64,000 nucleotides of DNA from NCBI GenBank assembly GCA_009733775.1, contig WOGZ01000066.1, positions 1-64,000 of the forward strand, given 5' to 3'. Position 1 is the first letter of the stretch. Every line of letters starts with the position of its first letter. The notes under the pieces are model-generated. The model did not search any database and was not told the DNA's origin. It saw only the letters and a program-made list of their open reading frames with translations. Below are positions 45,130 through 57,875 of the stretch, in pieces. Source of the DNA: Alectoria sarmentosa (taxonomy: Eukaryota > Ascomycota > Lecanoromycetes > Lecanorales > Parmeliaceae). Made by a program: the position numbers and the translations under genes.

Positions 45130-47654
45130 CTACGCTGCAGATGTAGGGTTGGCGACAGTTGCGCTGTTCATTGTGGACTCCATAGAGAGCTCCACCCTTG
45201 GTGAGATCAAGGGCAACCAAGTCTTGTAATCATTCTGATGAGTCGATGATGTTTGTGCAGTTTACTGGTATCGTAAAGGCTGGGGCTGCAGGATGAACGG
45301 TCATTGAATGTATTCACGGAAGGGTGTATCGTTGACATACCTGACTGTCACTAGGCAGCTGCTGCTCTCCTTGCTGTTGGTAGTATTTGGTGTACGGATT
45401 CTCTCCCCTTCGAATAGCGGCGTCATCAACTTCGACTCCAGGGTGCCCATTCTCCATCATCATGCGTCGTTGCGTTGAAGCTTCTCTGCCATCCTCGGCG
45501 AGCTTTGCTTTCATGGTGTTCTGGACAGAGAAAGGCCTGGACGAGGGATTTATTAGTACGAGGAGGATGCAGACAAACGTCCCGTAGGTTTGCAAAAAGT
45601 TGACTCACCCATTGACTTCACGATCCAAGGTCATGTACTCTTTAGCTGCTTCCTTTGTACCTCTCTCTAGGAGGTAGACCATGTAATAGTGCGATAGATC
45701 TTTGATGGCGAGAGGTGGCAAATGGCTTTTCTTCCTTATATCCTCGTGCACTTGCTTGATCCTCTTGTACTGTGTTGGCTCAGTCTCAGCGCTAGTAGGT
45801 TGCTCGAGCTCGAAAAACAGGTAATTGATCCAGAATGGCCTACTGTCGAGGTACCAATGCTGGTTCTTCTGGAATACCTGGCGTGCTTCGTCGACGGACC
45901 CTTTGATCTTCCAGAGCAATCGTGCCCACTCTGCTACCAATGCTGCTTTGGCGTAGATATCACATTGCATGGAGTCGATCTGGGATTTGTATACCTCGAT
46001 TGCTGCATCCAGTCCACCGTGGCGGCGTGATAGGTTTGCCAGAGAAACGATGGTCTCAATGTGACCGGGAAGATTGACCAATATAGCTTGATGGATATCT
46101 TTCGCAAGCTCGACTCTATCAACTGACTCTTCGAAAAATGCGTACTGTAGGCGGACAGTAGGTCTTGAGATGGGTGCATAGAGCATGCTGGCACGCTGAT
46201 AAACATTTCGTACTTCCTCCTCTTTTCCATCTTGCGCTATCATCCAGCGAGCGTAGCGAAGCCAGAATTCGTCATAATAGGCGCAGGTCACCAAGCATCT
46301 CTCGTAAAGAAATTGTGTTCTCATGTAATCGCCTTCAATTTCCTCAAAGTCGAGATATTTTCGCCAATTGACTAATTGGCCTTCGTCAAGTTCGGTAACG
46401 TGGAAGTACGGTCGCTTGACTTCTGACTCGTAGGTCCATCGCTTGGTCGTCTCGGTTTGAGTCCGGTGAAAAATCTCAAGGTGAAAGTTGTCGATGCGGC
46501 TCCTCAGCTCACGCTCAATCTCGAGCTCCCCACGCTCTGCTGGACCCTCATTCTCAATCTCAGCGCGGAATTGGGCGAGCATGTCTGCGGGCAAAAGCTC
46601 TTGTAAAGGCCTCACCTGGGCGAGATGTCGATAGCGTTCAAAGTAGCGGGCGTACTGATGCATTGGTATGTGTACTATGCGGTCGAGTATTGGGAAAATC
46701 TTGTCCTGAGCTTCGAGACGCTCCTCAAATTCCAGATATTTATCCCAGAAGGGATGTGCAAGAAAGTCAAGGCCTACAGAGCTAGCACCTCGCTCGTAGA
46801 GTCTGTAGTATATTTATTAGCTTTTGGCAGCTGTCAAGGAAGGGAGAAACAGCAAGAAGGAGGCAGAGGGCAGCAAACATGGCATGTGTATGTGCTCAAT
46901 CATCTTGAGCTCCGCGAAAGTCCATCAAACTTCAACTTTGTACGCAAACTAGTGCATCGAAGGGTGGGCAACGTGTGAGCGAACGAAATGAAAGCGCCTG
47001 ACTGTCATGTGAGAGGAAGCAATTTGGGGGTGTTTGTGACTTTCTCACCCGTCTCAAACCCGAGCTGAAGTAGTCCTTTTCACCATTGTGCTTGGCCAGA
47101 CAGCCGTGCTGTGATTTTGTGGTTATGGGAAGGAAACCATGATTGTCTCTACTTACTCTCGGATCACATCGGGATCGTGACTGGTCTCGACTTTGAAGGC
47201 GCAATAGTTGGTCCACAGGTCAACGGAATTGGTGATGCTTGCTACACCGCGTTCGTATACCTGAGTATGTTAGCTTATCTTGGGCTGGGTTAAAGGCCGA
47301 ACAACTTACCAACTCCGCAGCCTCGGTCCCCGCGATGGAAAACTCAAGATCTGCATATTTCTTCCAGTATCCAAATAGCAAGGGGAACTTGGCGAGGAAA
47401 CGATCGTATATATCTCGAGTGGCAGAGATTGATTGGGGACTGGAGTTGCGGTTGAGACCTCCCTCAAGAGATTCTGCAGCGCGGACAAGCTTTTCCCAGT
47501 GTTCGAAGCTGTCTGGTTCTTCGAGCTGTGTGATATGTTAGCAAGGTTCTAGAGGAGATGCAAATGAGCTTTAGGGCAATGATACCACTTCTGCGTTCAG
47601 CTTCTTCAATTCTGCGTTCTCTTCATCGCTGCCACCAAAGCTGTACTCGGCCAT
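45130..47654 (-). CDS. PRP39: U1 snRNP splicing factor Prp39 (HAT repeats)
   Basis: Component of the U1 snRNP that helps commit pre-mRNA to splicing. Six exons: 47654-47586, 47525-47310, 47260-47157, 46802-45609, 45536-45341 and 45234-45130. All junctions keep phase and give 627 residues. HAT (half-a-TPR) repeats run through most of the protein, with typical W..Y..FE and Y.RA patterns: FWDKYLEFEERL, VNWRKYLDFEEIEGD, FLYERCLVTCAYYDEFWLRY and PFWINYLFFELEQ. The short last exon begins NDYKTWLPLISPR and is inferred from splice sites and frame. The N-terminus (MAEYSFGGSDEEN) is acidic. Confidence 0.92.
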
Positions 47655-48077
47655 CATGCAGGTAAGGACCTGCAATATTCAGCGATGTGACTTGTGTCGC
47701 TTTTTCTAGATATGTAACTCAGTACTGGATACAAGGCTTGGAGTCGGTATGGTGTAGTATTGTTGACACTGGAAAAGCGTGTAGAAAGAACTGGCGAGGG
47801 TTCATCTCGGGGACTTGGGTCTTGGCAACGCTCACTTGGCACTGATGACTCAGCGTGTTTCGGATTTGTTTGGCTCCCTAGGCTCACTCTCAAAGACAAT
47901 ATCCTTCCCACACCGCAATTGGCTTCAAGGTGTCCAATATATATACGTTCTCGCTACCATGTATCTACACGAACCCTTTTCGACTACCGACACCTATCTA
48001 CTTGACATTCTGAGCTACCATCAAAACGAATGTTGCATAGTGAACAGATATCTTGCAACATTACCAATTCAAGAGAC
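47655..48077. other. Intergenic spacer
   Basis: 423 bp between PRP39 (upstream side) and the 3' end of the DenD-like gene. No ORF of note. Confidence 0.45.
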
Positions 48078-49134
48078 CTATGAAATCTTGCCTCCGTAGT
48101 CGTCGATGTATTCCTTCAGCGTGTTAGTGAGCGTTCCATCTTCTGCGAAACCCAGAGCCTTTGCCCTCGAGATGTCGAGTCTTGTTGGCCAACTCAAGAC
48201 TATTTTCTCCGTTGCATCGTCTCTCTTCTCTTCTACAAGTTCCAAAGCTTCATCACCTCCGACGGCTTTCAAAGCTTCCAGCATCTCACGAATAGTCACT
48301 GTCACACCAGGGATATTCACAAGCCGAGTCCCCGGAAACTTTTCCTTCGGAATATCCCTCGCTATTATCAAATTCTTGACCACTGTCCGGGGTGAACAGA
48401 TCCAAATCTCAAGGTCTTTCGAAACAGGTAAAGTGCACTTCTCTCCTTTCAAGGGCTCGCGAAATATTCCGGAAGCAAAAGAGGACGCGGCTCCTGTGGG
48501 TTTGCCTGGCCTGATTGTAACCTGGTCATATCATCAAGAATTAAATCTAGAGCTTCTGCAACGGAGTGCAATGGATTTTTACCGTGGGTAACCTGCATAC
48601 ACGCCCATCCAGCAACCCTCTCCTTGAATAGTCATCAAGCAGTGTCTCACATATGTGCTTCTGTGCCCCGTACGAGGTGCCAGGCACCGGTGTATTCAGC
48701 TCTGTTATTTTCGTCGTTGGTGTGGCAGGCGGGCCATATACCGCTAATGAAGATGGATAGATCACTTTCACGCCTGGATTGGTGTGTCGAAGGATGTCTA
48801 GAATCTGTCTGGTCGAGTCTATGTTTACCTTCAAGCCCAGTTCAAGATTCGCCTCCGCAGCTCCCGACATAATACCATGGAGGAGATAGATGAGGTTGAT
48901 GTCCGGGGTGAAGAGAGATTGGCATGTTTCCAGAGATGTGAGATCGGCATCTAAACAGCGAGTTTCCACCCCTGATTGGGATGTCGTCTGAGGAACATCG
49001 GGTTTGAAAACATCTGTCAATGTGAGTTTGGAGACGAGAGGGTCTGCGAGGAGCGCAGACGCAAGAGCCTGGCCAACGAAGCCTCCTGCTCCTGTGATTA
49101 TGCAATTGAATTTCGTTACTTCGTCTGAACCCAT
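48078..49134 (-). CDS. NAD-dependent epimerase/dehydratase, DenD-like
   Basis: Extended short-chain dehydrogenase. Exons 49134-48583 and 48521-48078 around a 61-bp intron (GTAAAAAT...GACCAG) give 331 residues. The Rossmann motif GAGGFVGQAL is at about residue 15; Asp after beta-2 (LTLTDVF) favours NAD. The catalytic Ser and YGAQKH (Tyr-x-x-x-Lys) are present, with SSLAVYG before them. GVTVTIREML and WPTRLDISRAKALGF resemble D-erythronate dehydrogenase (DenD)-type sugar-acid dehydrogenases, so that is the likely subgroup. Substrate unproven. It is head-to-head with a flavocytochrome b2-type gene 333 bp away. Confidence 0.82.
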
Positions 49135-49467
49135 GTTTCCCTATGAATGGGCCGTCGACGTAAATTAGGACTCGGTCACGAGCAGCAGATTGATCTCGCT
49201 GGAGCAATTGGTGTCTTTGGAATTGACTAAATATTGTTGATTGTATCAATCCCGAGAAAGCAGTAAAAGCTTTTCCCCCACCGTCATCGCGGAACCTAAC
49301 CCGCTTGTTCGTTTTCGGGTGGGGGTGAATATATTTGGAGCTGTTTGGATATTGATTTGCTTTTTTCTTTCTTTCTTTTCGATATTGCAAACCGTCGCCG
49401 TTTGTTTTTTTTTGCTTGTTTTTTTGGTGAATTGGAACCATTCGTACTCGCTGTTCCTGAATTAAAG
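49135..49467. promoter_or_regulatory. Divergent promoter, DenD-like / lactate dehydrogenase
   Basis: 333 bp between the two start codons. It has a pyrimidine-rich plus-strand tract (CTTTTTTCTTTCTTTCTTTT-like at about 49359-49378) and poly-T at about 49406, typical of fungal core promoters, upstream of the ATG at 49468. Confidence 0.6.
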
Positions 49468-51076
49468 ATGTCTTCTGATCTCCCTCATATCCTTAGCTTC
49501 CATGATTTGACGCGGCATAGCAACGACCGTGATTGCTGGATTGCGGTACACTCCAAAATCTACGACATTACAGACTACCTCGACTCTCATCCAGGTGGTT
49601 CTTCAAGTTTGTTCTCTAGTTCAAAACCAGAGCAGAAAGGCAGCTTACTTCTAAGCCAACAGTCATCCTGAAATATGCCGGAAGAGACGCCACAAAGGCC
49701 TACGATGAAATTCACGCCCCGGGTATTATTGAGGAAACGCTGCCTTCCGAGAGCTACAAAGGATTCCTGGATCAGGCCGAAGTAGTGAATCTACCTCCAG
49801 AACAAAAGGAAGATATCAACACCATCGAAAAGACAACAGGACAATCTACCTCCACAGAAACGTATACAAAGCCCGAACTTTTCAAACTCATATCGACACA
49901 GGACTTCGAGGATGTAGCCCGCAATACTTTGACGCCCAAAGCATGGGCATTCTATTCCTCCGCAGCGACCGATTTAGTCACGCATAGTTGGAATTCAAAT
50001 GTTTACAGACGAATCATGCTACGCCCTCGAGTGATGCGTAACGTGGCAAAAGTCAACTTCCGGCGCTCAATTCTAGGCTGCCCCAGCTCAGCGCCATTCT
50101 TCATTAGTCCGGCAGCCATGGCGCGCCTTGCTCATCCTGATGGTGAGCTCGCTTTGGCCAGAGGCTGCGCGAGTGAGGGACTGATTCAAGTGGTGAGCAG
50201 TCTAAGGAGAAAAATTCCGATTATTTTTTTGACCGATGAACTGTTATGTAGATATCAAACAACGCATCCTACCCCCTCGCCGACGTTGTTAAAGCAGGCC
50301 GCACCAACCAACCTTTCTTCCTCCAACTCTACGTCAACGCCGACCGCTCCAAAACCACGCAACTGCTGCAAAAAGCCCGCGAACTGGGCGTGAAGGCCAT
50401 CTTCGTCACCGTCGACGCGCATGTACCGGGGAAGCGCGAAGCGGACGAACGCATCGCAGCCGAAAACGTATCCTCGGCCATCAGCGGCGCCGTAGCTTCC
50501 AACGACAAGAAAGGTGGAGGCATGGGAAGGCTGATGGGCCAGTATATCGATAAGACATTAAGCTGGCATGACATTCCCTGGATCCAAGAGACGTCGGGGC
50601 TACCTGTTGTCGTCAAGGGAGTCCAAAGCGCCGCAGACGCGAAGAAAGCAGTTGAATACGGCGTCAATGGTATCATGCTCTCGAACCACGGCGGCCGCTC
50701 CCTCGACACGGTACAGCCGTGTATGCTCACGCTGCTGGAGTTGCACCGCATCTGCCCCGAAATATTCCAACAGTGCGAAATCTACATCGACGGTGGAGTC
50801 ACGCGGGGGACCGATATACTGAAGGCGCTCTCGCTTGGAGCAACGGCCGTGGGAATAGGCAGACCCTTTCTGTACAGCTTGTGCTACGGGCAAGAGGGCG
50901 TGGAGCATTTGAGCCAGATCTTCAAGGATGAGTTGGAGACGAGTATGCGATTGGCTGGGGTTACGGACGTCGAACAGGCGGGGCCGGCGCTGGTGAATAC
51001 GAGGGATGTGGATCATTTGGTGCCGAGCAGCGAGGAGCACGATTGGATTAGGTGGAGGCCGAAAGCGAGGATGTAG
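49468..51076 (+). CDS. Flavocytochrome b2-type L-lactate dehydrogenase
   Basis: FMN-dependent alpha-hydroxy acid dehydrogenase with an N-terminal cytochrome b5 domain. Exons 49468-49606, 49663-50192 and 50252-51076 (introns GTTTGT...AACAG and GTGAGC...ATGTAG) keep frame and give 497 residues. Heme-binding HPGGSS lies at about residue 41 and is followed by IILKYAGRDAT. The FMN domain shows ISNNASYPLADV, IFVTVDAHVPGKRE, VVVKGVQSAADA, the active-site His/Arg in LSNHGGRSLD, and YIDGGVTRGTD. Unlike yeast Cyb2 there is no obvious mitochondrial presequence; the start MSSDLPHILSFHDL leads straight into the b5 domain, so a cytosolic location is possible. L-lactate is the usual substrate, but other hydroxy acids are possible. 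Confidence 0.9.
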
Positions 51077-51372
51077 TTTGTTGGTATCGTAAAGACAGCC
51101 CTAACGATGAATTTGTTCGTTATCTCACTTTTCGCATCAAGTGATCGAAACGAACAAGGGAGCAAGAGCTTTTCAGGCTTCGAGCTGCCACTGTTTCTCA
51201 CAGGTTTGCGAGACCATCTCCTACGGGTCTAATCTCTTGAGCCACGTAGGTAGGCCATTAGTTCCGGCGTCACAGCTGGACTGGAAATCTGACCGGCCTT
51301 ACCAAGGATGGCTGCCAAAGATGCAAGGTGTTTGTTGATGTATTTAGAAGCTGCCTAACTGTTTCTGTAGAG
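51077..51372. other. Short convergent spacer
   Basis: 296 bp between the tail-to-tail lactate dehydrogenase and PRP28 genes. Nothing recognised. Confidence 0.4.
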
Positions 51373-54003
51373 CTACTGCCAACCCCCCTTCCCAGCGAAA
51401 CCACTACTATCCTCTATCTTCTTCTGGCCACTACCTCTTTGTGACTTTTGCTGTGCTGCTTCGTGCTTTCGGAGTTCCTCGGGCATCCTGGAGATCGAAG
51501 ACTTCGAAAGCATTTGCTTGAGCTCGTACCTGGGTATCCATTAGCAGAGCGTTCGGAAAAGGGAGCAGAGTATATACATACATAACATCAGAGTCCTCAT
51601 TACCAAGGAAGGTAATAGCAACACCACTTTTCCCAGCACGACCCGTACGACCAATACGATGGGTATAGCTCTCGATGTTAGTCGCCATGTTGAAATTGAC
51701 CACCAGACTGACATCAGGCACATCGATACCTCTGCCTGCCAGATCCGTCGCAACAAGCACGTCAGTACCGCCACTGCGGACAGACGCCAACGCGGCTTCT
51801 CTTTGCTCTTGGGTCTTGCTTCCGTGCAACGTGACAGACGAGAAACCGCTGTGCTTTATGTCTCGAGCAATGGCATCGCAGTTGCGCTTGATATTTACGA
51901 AGACGATGACAGGTGGTTGGAATTCTCTTGACGACAGAATCTCGAGCAGGCGCTTCTTCCTCTTGTCTTCGCCTGCCACGAATTCGACGCGCTGTTCGAC
52001 GGTCTCGACAGCTTCGCCGACATTGCCGATGGTGACGATGGCTGGCCTGCGAAGGTATTTTCGGGCTATACGTTCGACGGCTGAGGGCATAGTGGCTGTG
52101 TACATCATCGTCTGCCTGTAGCGGTCTTTTCCGCCCAGGTGTTGGCTCATGACAAGGGCATCTTCTGCTTCTTCGGAGTCAGGCTTCATATTCGCGACGG
52201 GTAGTGCATCAAGGATCTTGTTGACTGGCTCCTCGAAGCCAAGATCGATCATTCTGTCTGCTTCATCCATGATGACATAGCAGCATTGTCCGAGTACGAG
52301 CACTCGCCTCTCGATACAGTCAACCAGACGACCAGGTGTGGCAATAATGATTTCGGCTCCGTCCCGTAGATTGTAGGCTTGTTCTTCGAGAGAGTGACCT
52401 CCAACAATACTGACACACGTGAACCCGAGAGGAGTCGCGAATTTTCTTGCTTCGATCTCGATCTGTTGAGCCAACTCACGAGTAGGAGCTAGAATGACAG
52501 CATAGGGGCCATCGTTCTTCGTCAACTCGTTGAGGGCTGGAAGCTCAGATATGTAGACAAGTAGAGGTAATAGGAAAGCTGCTGTTTTACCCGAACCCGT
52601 TACAGCAACGCCGATCAGATCACGAGATTGGAGGGCAATAGGGATGGCGGCGCGTTGTACTGCAGAAGGATCGGTATAGCCAACCAGGTCTACGACGTCC
52701 AGCAATTTCTTTGGCAAGCCTGATTCTGCCCATGACCGCATAGGGTTCGGAATAGCTCCACCTTTTGTACTGATATTGAAGTCCTCTTTGAAGATTCTCC
52801 AATCTCTTTCGCGCATATGCTCTACCTTCTTGTCACTCCAGTGTTTATCGAGCGAGCTTCTGCCCCCCTCTTCCTTCCTCCTCCTTTCCATCTCCATCAT
52901 CTCCTTCGCTCTGGCCTTGCCTGAGTCGCGATCCGTGTCTTGCAACGCTTTGGCATAATTACGAGCTGCACTGTCAGCCAAGTCTTCTGAGAACCCTCCC
53001 AAGCGGCCTCGGCCATAGAACGTTGCCTCTGCTCGAGCTTGATATAGCGGGTTGTAGTCGGGGCTTGTATCCTCCTCGGCGTTCCATTCGAAGTTGAACT
53101 TCTTTTCGGTAGTGCGTCTTCGCTTCTTCTTGGCCGAGAAAGTCGATTGATTTTGTTCAGCGCCCATATATCGTTGTTTAATCAAATTCTGCTGAGCCTC
53201 TTCAATAGCAGGTCGCTTTTCGCCTTTGGCTGCAGATGTCCCGATGACTGATGGCTTTGGTGGAGGCGGAGGGGCCATATCGTAGCCTTTGTTTGGCTCC
53301 GAGCCACGCATAGAAGCAGGCCCTGTCGGTATCTCGCCTTTCCGCAAAGCTCTCGGACCAGTTGGTATTGGAGGCCGAGCAGATCCGTTGACTCCGTTCG
53401 TCTGCGGTGCGGGTCGGCCTGCCCCATTTCTAGTTGGCTGACTTGGCGCATGTTTTTCTCCATTTTGAATGGCCCTGTTGGCATTTTCAACATAATCGTT
53501 CTTCCGTTTTTGCTCCTCGACTTCTTTCTCTCGCTTTTCAAGAGCTAGCTTTTCACGCTGCGCTTTCGATAGAAATTTTGGCTAAACAAGGAAAGGAAAT
53601 ATCAGTACGGCTCGTAAAGGTACTAGAGTGAGGCACAAGGTGAATATATTGTAGTGTAAATGGTGTGTACTTGGATTCATACCTTTGCAGCAGCTTCATC
53701 GGCCTCTTTCTTTTTGCGTAGTATCTCTTCTACACTTAACGGCTGCCTGCTGGGTGCAGCACCCCAGCCAGCTTTTTTATTTTTCTTCACCTCAGGTGGG
53801 GGCGGAGGCGCGTCGCCATTGACACTGGATGGCGGCGGGGGTGGTAAATCTTCAGGGGGTGGAGGTGGAGCAGACGAGTCTGGAGGAGGGGGTGGAGCTG
53901 CGAGGTCTGGGGGAGGTGGGGGCGGCGATGGGAGTCGGTCAGGCGGGTGAACCATGTTGTGTAAAGCAGTCTCTGTCACACCGTTTTCTGAATGGCCGTT
54001 CAT
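51373..54003 (-). CDS. PRP28: DEAD-box pre-mRNA splicing helicase Prp28
   Basis: ATP-dependent RNA helicase that swaps U1 for U6 at the 5' splice site. Three exons (54003-53683, 53581-51582 and 51529-51373) give 825 residues. The N-terminus is a low-complexity Pro-rich region with repeated runs of six prolines separated by acidic/Ser residues. Then come a Lys/Glu-rich helix, the Prp28 signature RDWRIFKEDFNI, Q-motif, AVTGSGKTAA (motif I), PTRELAQQ (Ia), MDEADRM (II), TATMP (III), DLAGRGIDVPDV (V) and HRIGRTGR (VI). The C-terminal exon continues YELKQMLSKSSISRMPEELR and ends GGWQ. The start at MNGHSENG is the only ATG in exon 1 before the Pro-rich region. Head-to-head with ATG5. Confidence 0.95.
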
Positions 54004-54449
54004 ACTGCAATATAAGCTCAAAGTTGTAGAGTACTCGCAGAAAACACCAGGCTAGGTGCAAGGAAAAGGGACAGTCGAAATGGTACAGCTCCTCGAGCTT
54101 TCGAGACTAAACAATGGTCACGGACGATACATTATCCCAGGTTGGTTATACTCGGGATCATAATACCATTTGATATCCAAATTTGACGTGAAATCGAGTA
54201 ATTTCAATTCCTCACACTGCCACTTTCTTGTGACTGAGTGACTTGCCTAGAACTCATCAATATCCGTAGGGCTGAATTGAAGGCGGAAACTCCGCTCTTT
54301 CAGCCTGATGCCTCGAACTTCAGCCAATATTGAGTGACACTGACAAAAGGTCGCTGTTGGTCCGATGAAGATGTGTCGGCAAACACAACGGCCCAAAGGC
54401 ATGTGGGGCTCATAAGGCTTCAGCACCTCCGGAATTTAGGCCCGCCGTC
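54004..54449. promoter_or_regulatory. Divergent promoter PRP28 / ATG5
   Basis: 446 bp between the two start codons. No distinct element could be identified by eye. Confidence 0.5.
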
Positions 54450-55432
54450 ATGACCACTGCGACCCAAAACCTGCAAAGCTCAGTATGGGATGGATCGTTG
54501 CCTATAGAGATCCGTCTAACACCTTCTGAATGTCGAGTCTACGATCAGGCCGATCCATATTTCGTCCAACATCCCCGGCTCTCCTACCTCCCTTTCCTTC
54601 TCCCCCGTCTCCACGCTTTCTTCATCCCTTCACTTATAAATCCGGATGTGATACCCTACGACGGTTGGTTCTCTTTTGAAGAAGTACCTCTGAAATGGCA
54701 GTATCCGCTTGGGCTGCTCTACGACCTATTTTCCGGTGCTTCCCCGTCACAAGCGTCTGGCATGGATATTCATGACCGTTCGCCCTCGGATGGTACGGAG
54801 GAACAGCTACCATGGCGTTTGACGCTTCACTTCACAGATTGGCCGGAGCAGTCACTGGTACGTCCTGATGCTGATGGGAAGGTGCTGCACGATGCATTCA
54901 TCAACGGTGTGAAAGAAGCGGACTTCCTCAGGAACGGGACGGCCAAGGGAATCATGTCATTGTCAAAAGACGATTCGACGAAGCTGTGGAACGCAGTCCA
55001 AGAACGTATGGCTCGAGACGTGTTTCATACGATCTGGATGTAGACTGACTGAGTGAGTAAACAGATGATTTTGACGCATTCAACCCAATCTCCAAACGAC
55101 TCCTCTATGCTCAGGGCGCTCCACTCCGCCATATACCTCTTAAAATTTATCTACCTTCCTCGCCTACAGCCGCCGAGCCAACATCTGGCCATCTGCGCGT
55201 CGTGCAGTCGCTCGTCACGCCTAGCTTGTCTAATTCAAGAGAACAACAGACCCTAGGCACAGCTCTGCATGCATTGTTGCCAACGTTATTTCCTAGCCGA
55301 AGGACACCGATTCTCGCCAAACCTGTACTTCACGGAGCCGTGGTGCCCATGGGGGCATCGGTGGAGGAATTGATGAGGATCGCAGCATATTTGGATGGTT
55401 GGATACATTTGGGTGTCGTTATGATAGGCTAG
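54450..55432 (+). CDS. ATG5: Autophagy protein Atg5
   Basis: Acceptor of Atg12 in the conjugate that, with Atg16, acts as the E3 for Atg8 lipidation on the forming autophagosome. Exons 54450-55005 and 55065-55432 across a 59-bp intron (GTATGG...AAACAG) give 307 residues. Hallmarks: VWDGSLPIEIRL at the N-terminus; RLSYLPFLLPRLHAFF; WRLTLHFTDWPEQ; FINGVKEADFLRNGTAKG, which carries the conjugation Lys; and the C-terminal LPTLFPSRRTPILAKPVLHG and DGWIHLGVVM. Complete and of normal length. Confidence 0.96.
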
Positions 55433-56653
55433 ACACGTGGTTTTGGGATGTCAGGCATTCCAGTACTCCTTTCGCAACTGAGTGCTTTGCGCAGCAGCAA
55501 CTGTCATTGGTCGCCGTCTTTTCGTCGATCTGGACCGCCAATATGACCGACCAGCCTATAAGCCGGGCGTACGATACGCTGGCAGGCTTGGCGGTTGATT
55601 ATGCGTGCGTTAAAGTGTGAGGAAAAAAGAGAGGTTCGGCAAGGTACAGAATAGTACGGTGGGCCTCGGGCGCTAGTGGCACATCAAACCCTAGCCCTTG
55701 ACTCTTAAAACAGCAGCAAACAGCAAACGACCCTGTGTGCCTGTTACCTGGTCGCTAATCATTTGGACCAAATTGGCCAGCTCTAATAAGTCCCAGCCAA
55801 CTTGGCCAACACAAAGACCATGCAAAGGCCTGCCCCGCTTTTCATCCGAACTGGTCAATATTCCAATAATGAACACACTTCACCTTGGTGCTCGTACACG
55901 CACGCTCGCGTAAATTTGATGCCTAAGTCACGTGACGCGCTAGAAGGAAAAGCTTGGTATGAGAAAATTCATCTGGAAATTCCACCCCTACTCACATAAT
56001 GAAATGGACAATTTGGATCCGCCGATTAACTAGCTCGAGGACGAGTAATCTGTAGGGAAACTTCATTACCTTTTGCAGTCTACCCACTGTCACTACTTCA
56101 GATGCTCGCTTCAATGATTGGAACTTTCTTGTCCCCCACCGGCCTCCATGGCCCGGAAGATTTGCCAGTAAACTCAGGAGCAGAGAGCTGATATCCCGCA
56201 GCTTCATTGCACACACGCAATGGCTTGGATCACGATTTCAGCTTTTCTCTACGTGCGCTACTAATAGCTCCACTGCCCAGCTGGTCTTCTTTCAGCGGTC
56301 TCGTTTAGTCTCAAACATCAGCTGGCCGACATGCCATGCATGGACATTGCAACAATACCACGGCTTTGCCTACCTCCTGTGCCTCTCACCATGGCCTTGG
56401 GGCATACTTTATACAGCCAGTGGGAGAATGGAACAGGTTTTTAGCAGAGCCGTGTCTTCTCCACCCTACTGTCTCTGCCTTTTGTGGGACAGTAGGACTA
56501 TTTTACAGACAGACATCTACAGACTGCTGTCACAGTATCGCATTGAATTTAATAATCCGTATCAAGCCCTTTAAACTTGCCCTCCAGTGGTTGAAGTGCT
56601 AATGCTACATCATCTTTGAAGAATGCGGAAAATTCGAGTCTCGTAGGTCGTAT
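55433..56653. other. Intergenic, about 1.2 kb without a gene
   Basis: Only short ORFs lacking motifs. It lies between ATG5 and the NB-ARC/TPR relic. Confidence 0.5.
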
Positions 56654-57740
56654 TCACCCATATTGAATTCGCAGTCCAGACACCTCTTTGCGATTGTGCC
56701 GTACCTGGAGCCTAGAGGGATAATCTTCGGCCAGCTTTTCTCCAACCTTGACAGCATGCTCAACCAGCTCCACAGCCTCTCCGTGTCCCCCTTGTTGCAG
56801 AGGTACCTGCCCAGAGATGATTCTGATTTGCAATGCTATTTCCTGATCGTCACAATTTCTGTCTTGCAGCCTTGAAAGTATGCGCTGAACGAGAAGACTA
56901 AGAGAACCCTCTTCGCACAAGCGTCGAGACCGTATGCAAATTGGAAAGGTATCTGAGCAGCTTCCGTGTCAGAGGTGTTCTGTGTGTAGTCCTCGATTTC
57001 ATGGTCCACAAAGGCTCGCACGTGAAGTTGGAGGAAGATGAAGCAAGGACAACATTCACACCGACCCTCACATGATAGCTCGAGGATGGTTGCGGCTGGC
57101 TGCCACGTTCTGCACCGACTTTGATAGTCTTGCCGCTCTTTGGCCCATCCGAAAACCGGAGAAAGCGCGGAAATTGTGACGGAATCGTTATCCTCGTGCA
57201 TGGTGGTGATCGATAGAGATTCCAAACTTGCACAAGCATTACGCCATCGCAAACGGTCTTGAAGACTGGACCGCCCCTGCTGGGCATGGTCCGGCAAGCT
57301 CGCGACGTGGCGCGCGAGTCAATGTCAGACCTTTGTGTCATTACTGGTCCCCGTATCTCTATGCTTGGAAACGTATGGAGAAGCCCTCTGAAACATTGTC
57401 TCTGAGACTCCACTGCTGTGCACGAACGCAAGAACATGGAGAAGGCTCAAAGCATCCAACGCCTCTGGCAATTTGGACTTCTGGAGATGCTCTGTCGAAA
57501 CCTCGAACTTTGTGTACACAATTGCCATATGTCGAGACGTGTTGCTTAGAGAGAAGCTTCAGAAACGGCTCCTTTTGCTGCTGGAGAGCTTTTAGATGCT
57601 GCTCGAGCTTGCATGACTTTGGCCTGACAAACGCACCTGCTTGGATCATTGCAAGCCGATGTGACCTCATTATGTTGGCAACGGCCGCGGCAGCTTTCTC
57701 TTTCTTCTTGCATCGACTCTCTGCTATAGTGGTAATCTGA
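56654..57740 (-). pseudogene. NB-ARC/TPR (NLR-like) protein relic
   Basis: Fragments of one protein lie in collinear order on the minus strand but in different frames. HRLAMIQAGAFVRPKSCKLE with KEPFLKLLSKQHVSTYG (about 57670-57530) is the NB-ARC tail. ALDALSLLHVLAFVHSSGV followed by SETMFQRAS (about 57470-57370) is the winged-helix-like segment. WRNACASLESLSITTMHEDN, FGWAKERQDY and LSCEGRCE (about 57250-57050) are the linker. GEAVELVEHAVKVGEKLAED (about 56800-56740) is a TPR. At least two frameshifts and several stops separate them. The P-loop half, the N-terminal effector and most TPRs are missing. Fungal NLRs of this type act in allorecognition or defence; this copy is dead. Confidence 0.75.
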
Positions 57741-57875
57741 AGTAGGAGTCCTTGGGTAAGCTCAGGCTCGAGACTGCCTAGCGTTTCGCTTCTTATAGTC
57801 TTGTATGTAACGCATAACGGATTACGTGTACTTGATACGATCTCGTCTCTCCTATCCTCTTAGAGGCATCATCCA

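Noticed and set aside
57228..57740. Plus-strand 170-codon ORF
   Set aside because: Antisense to the NB-ARC relic, which has recognisable protein similarity on the minus strand.
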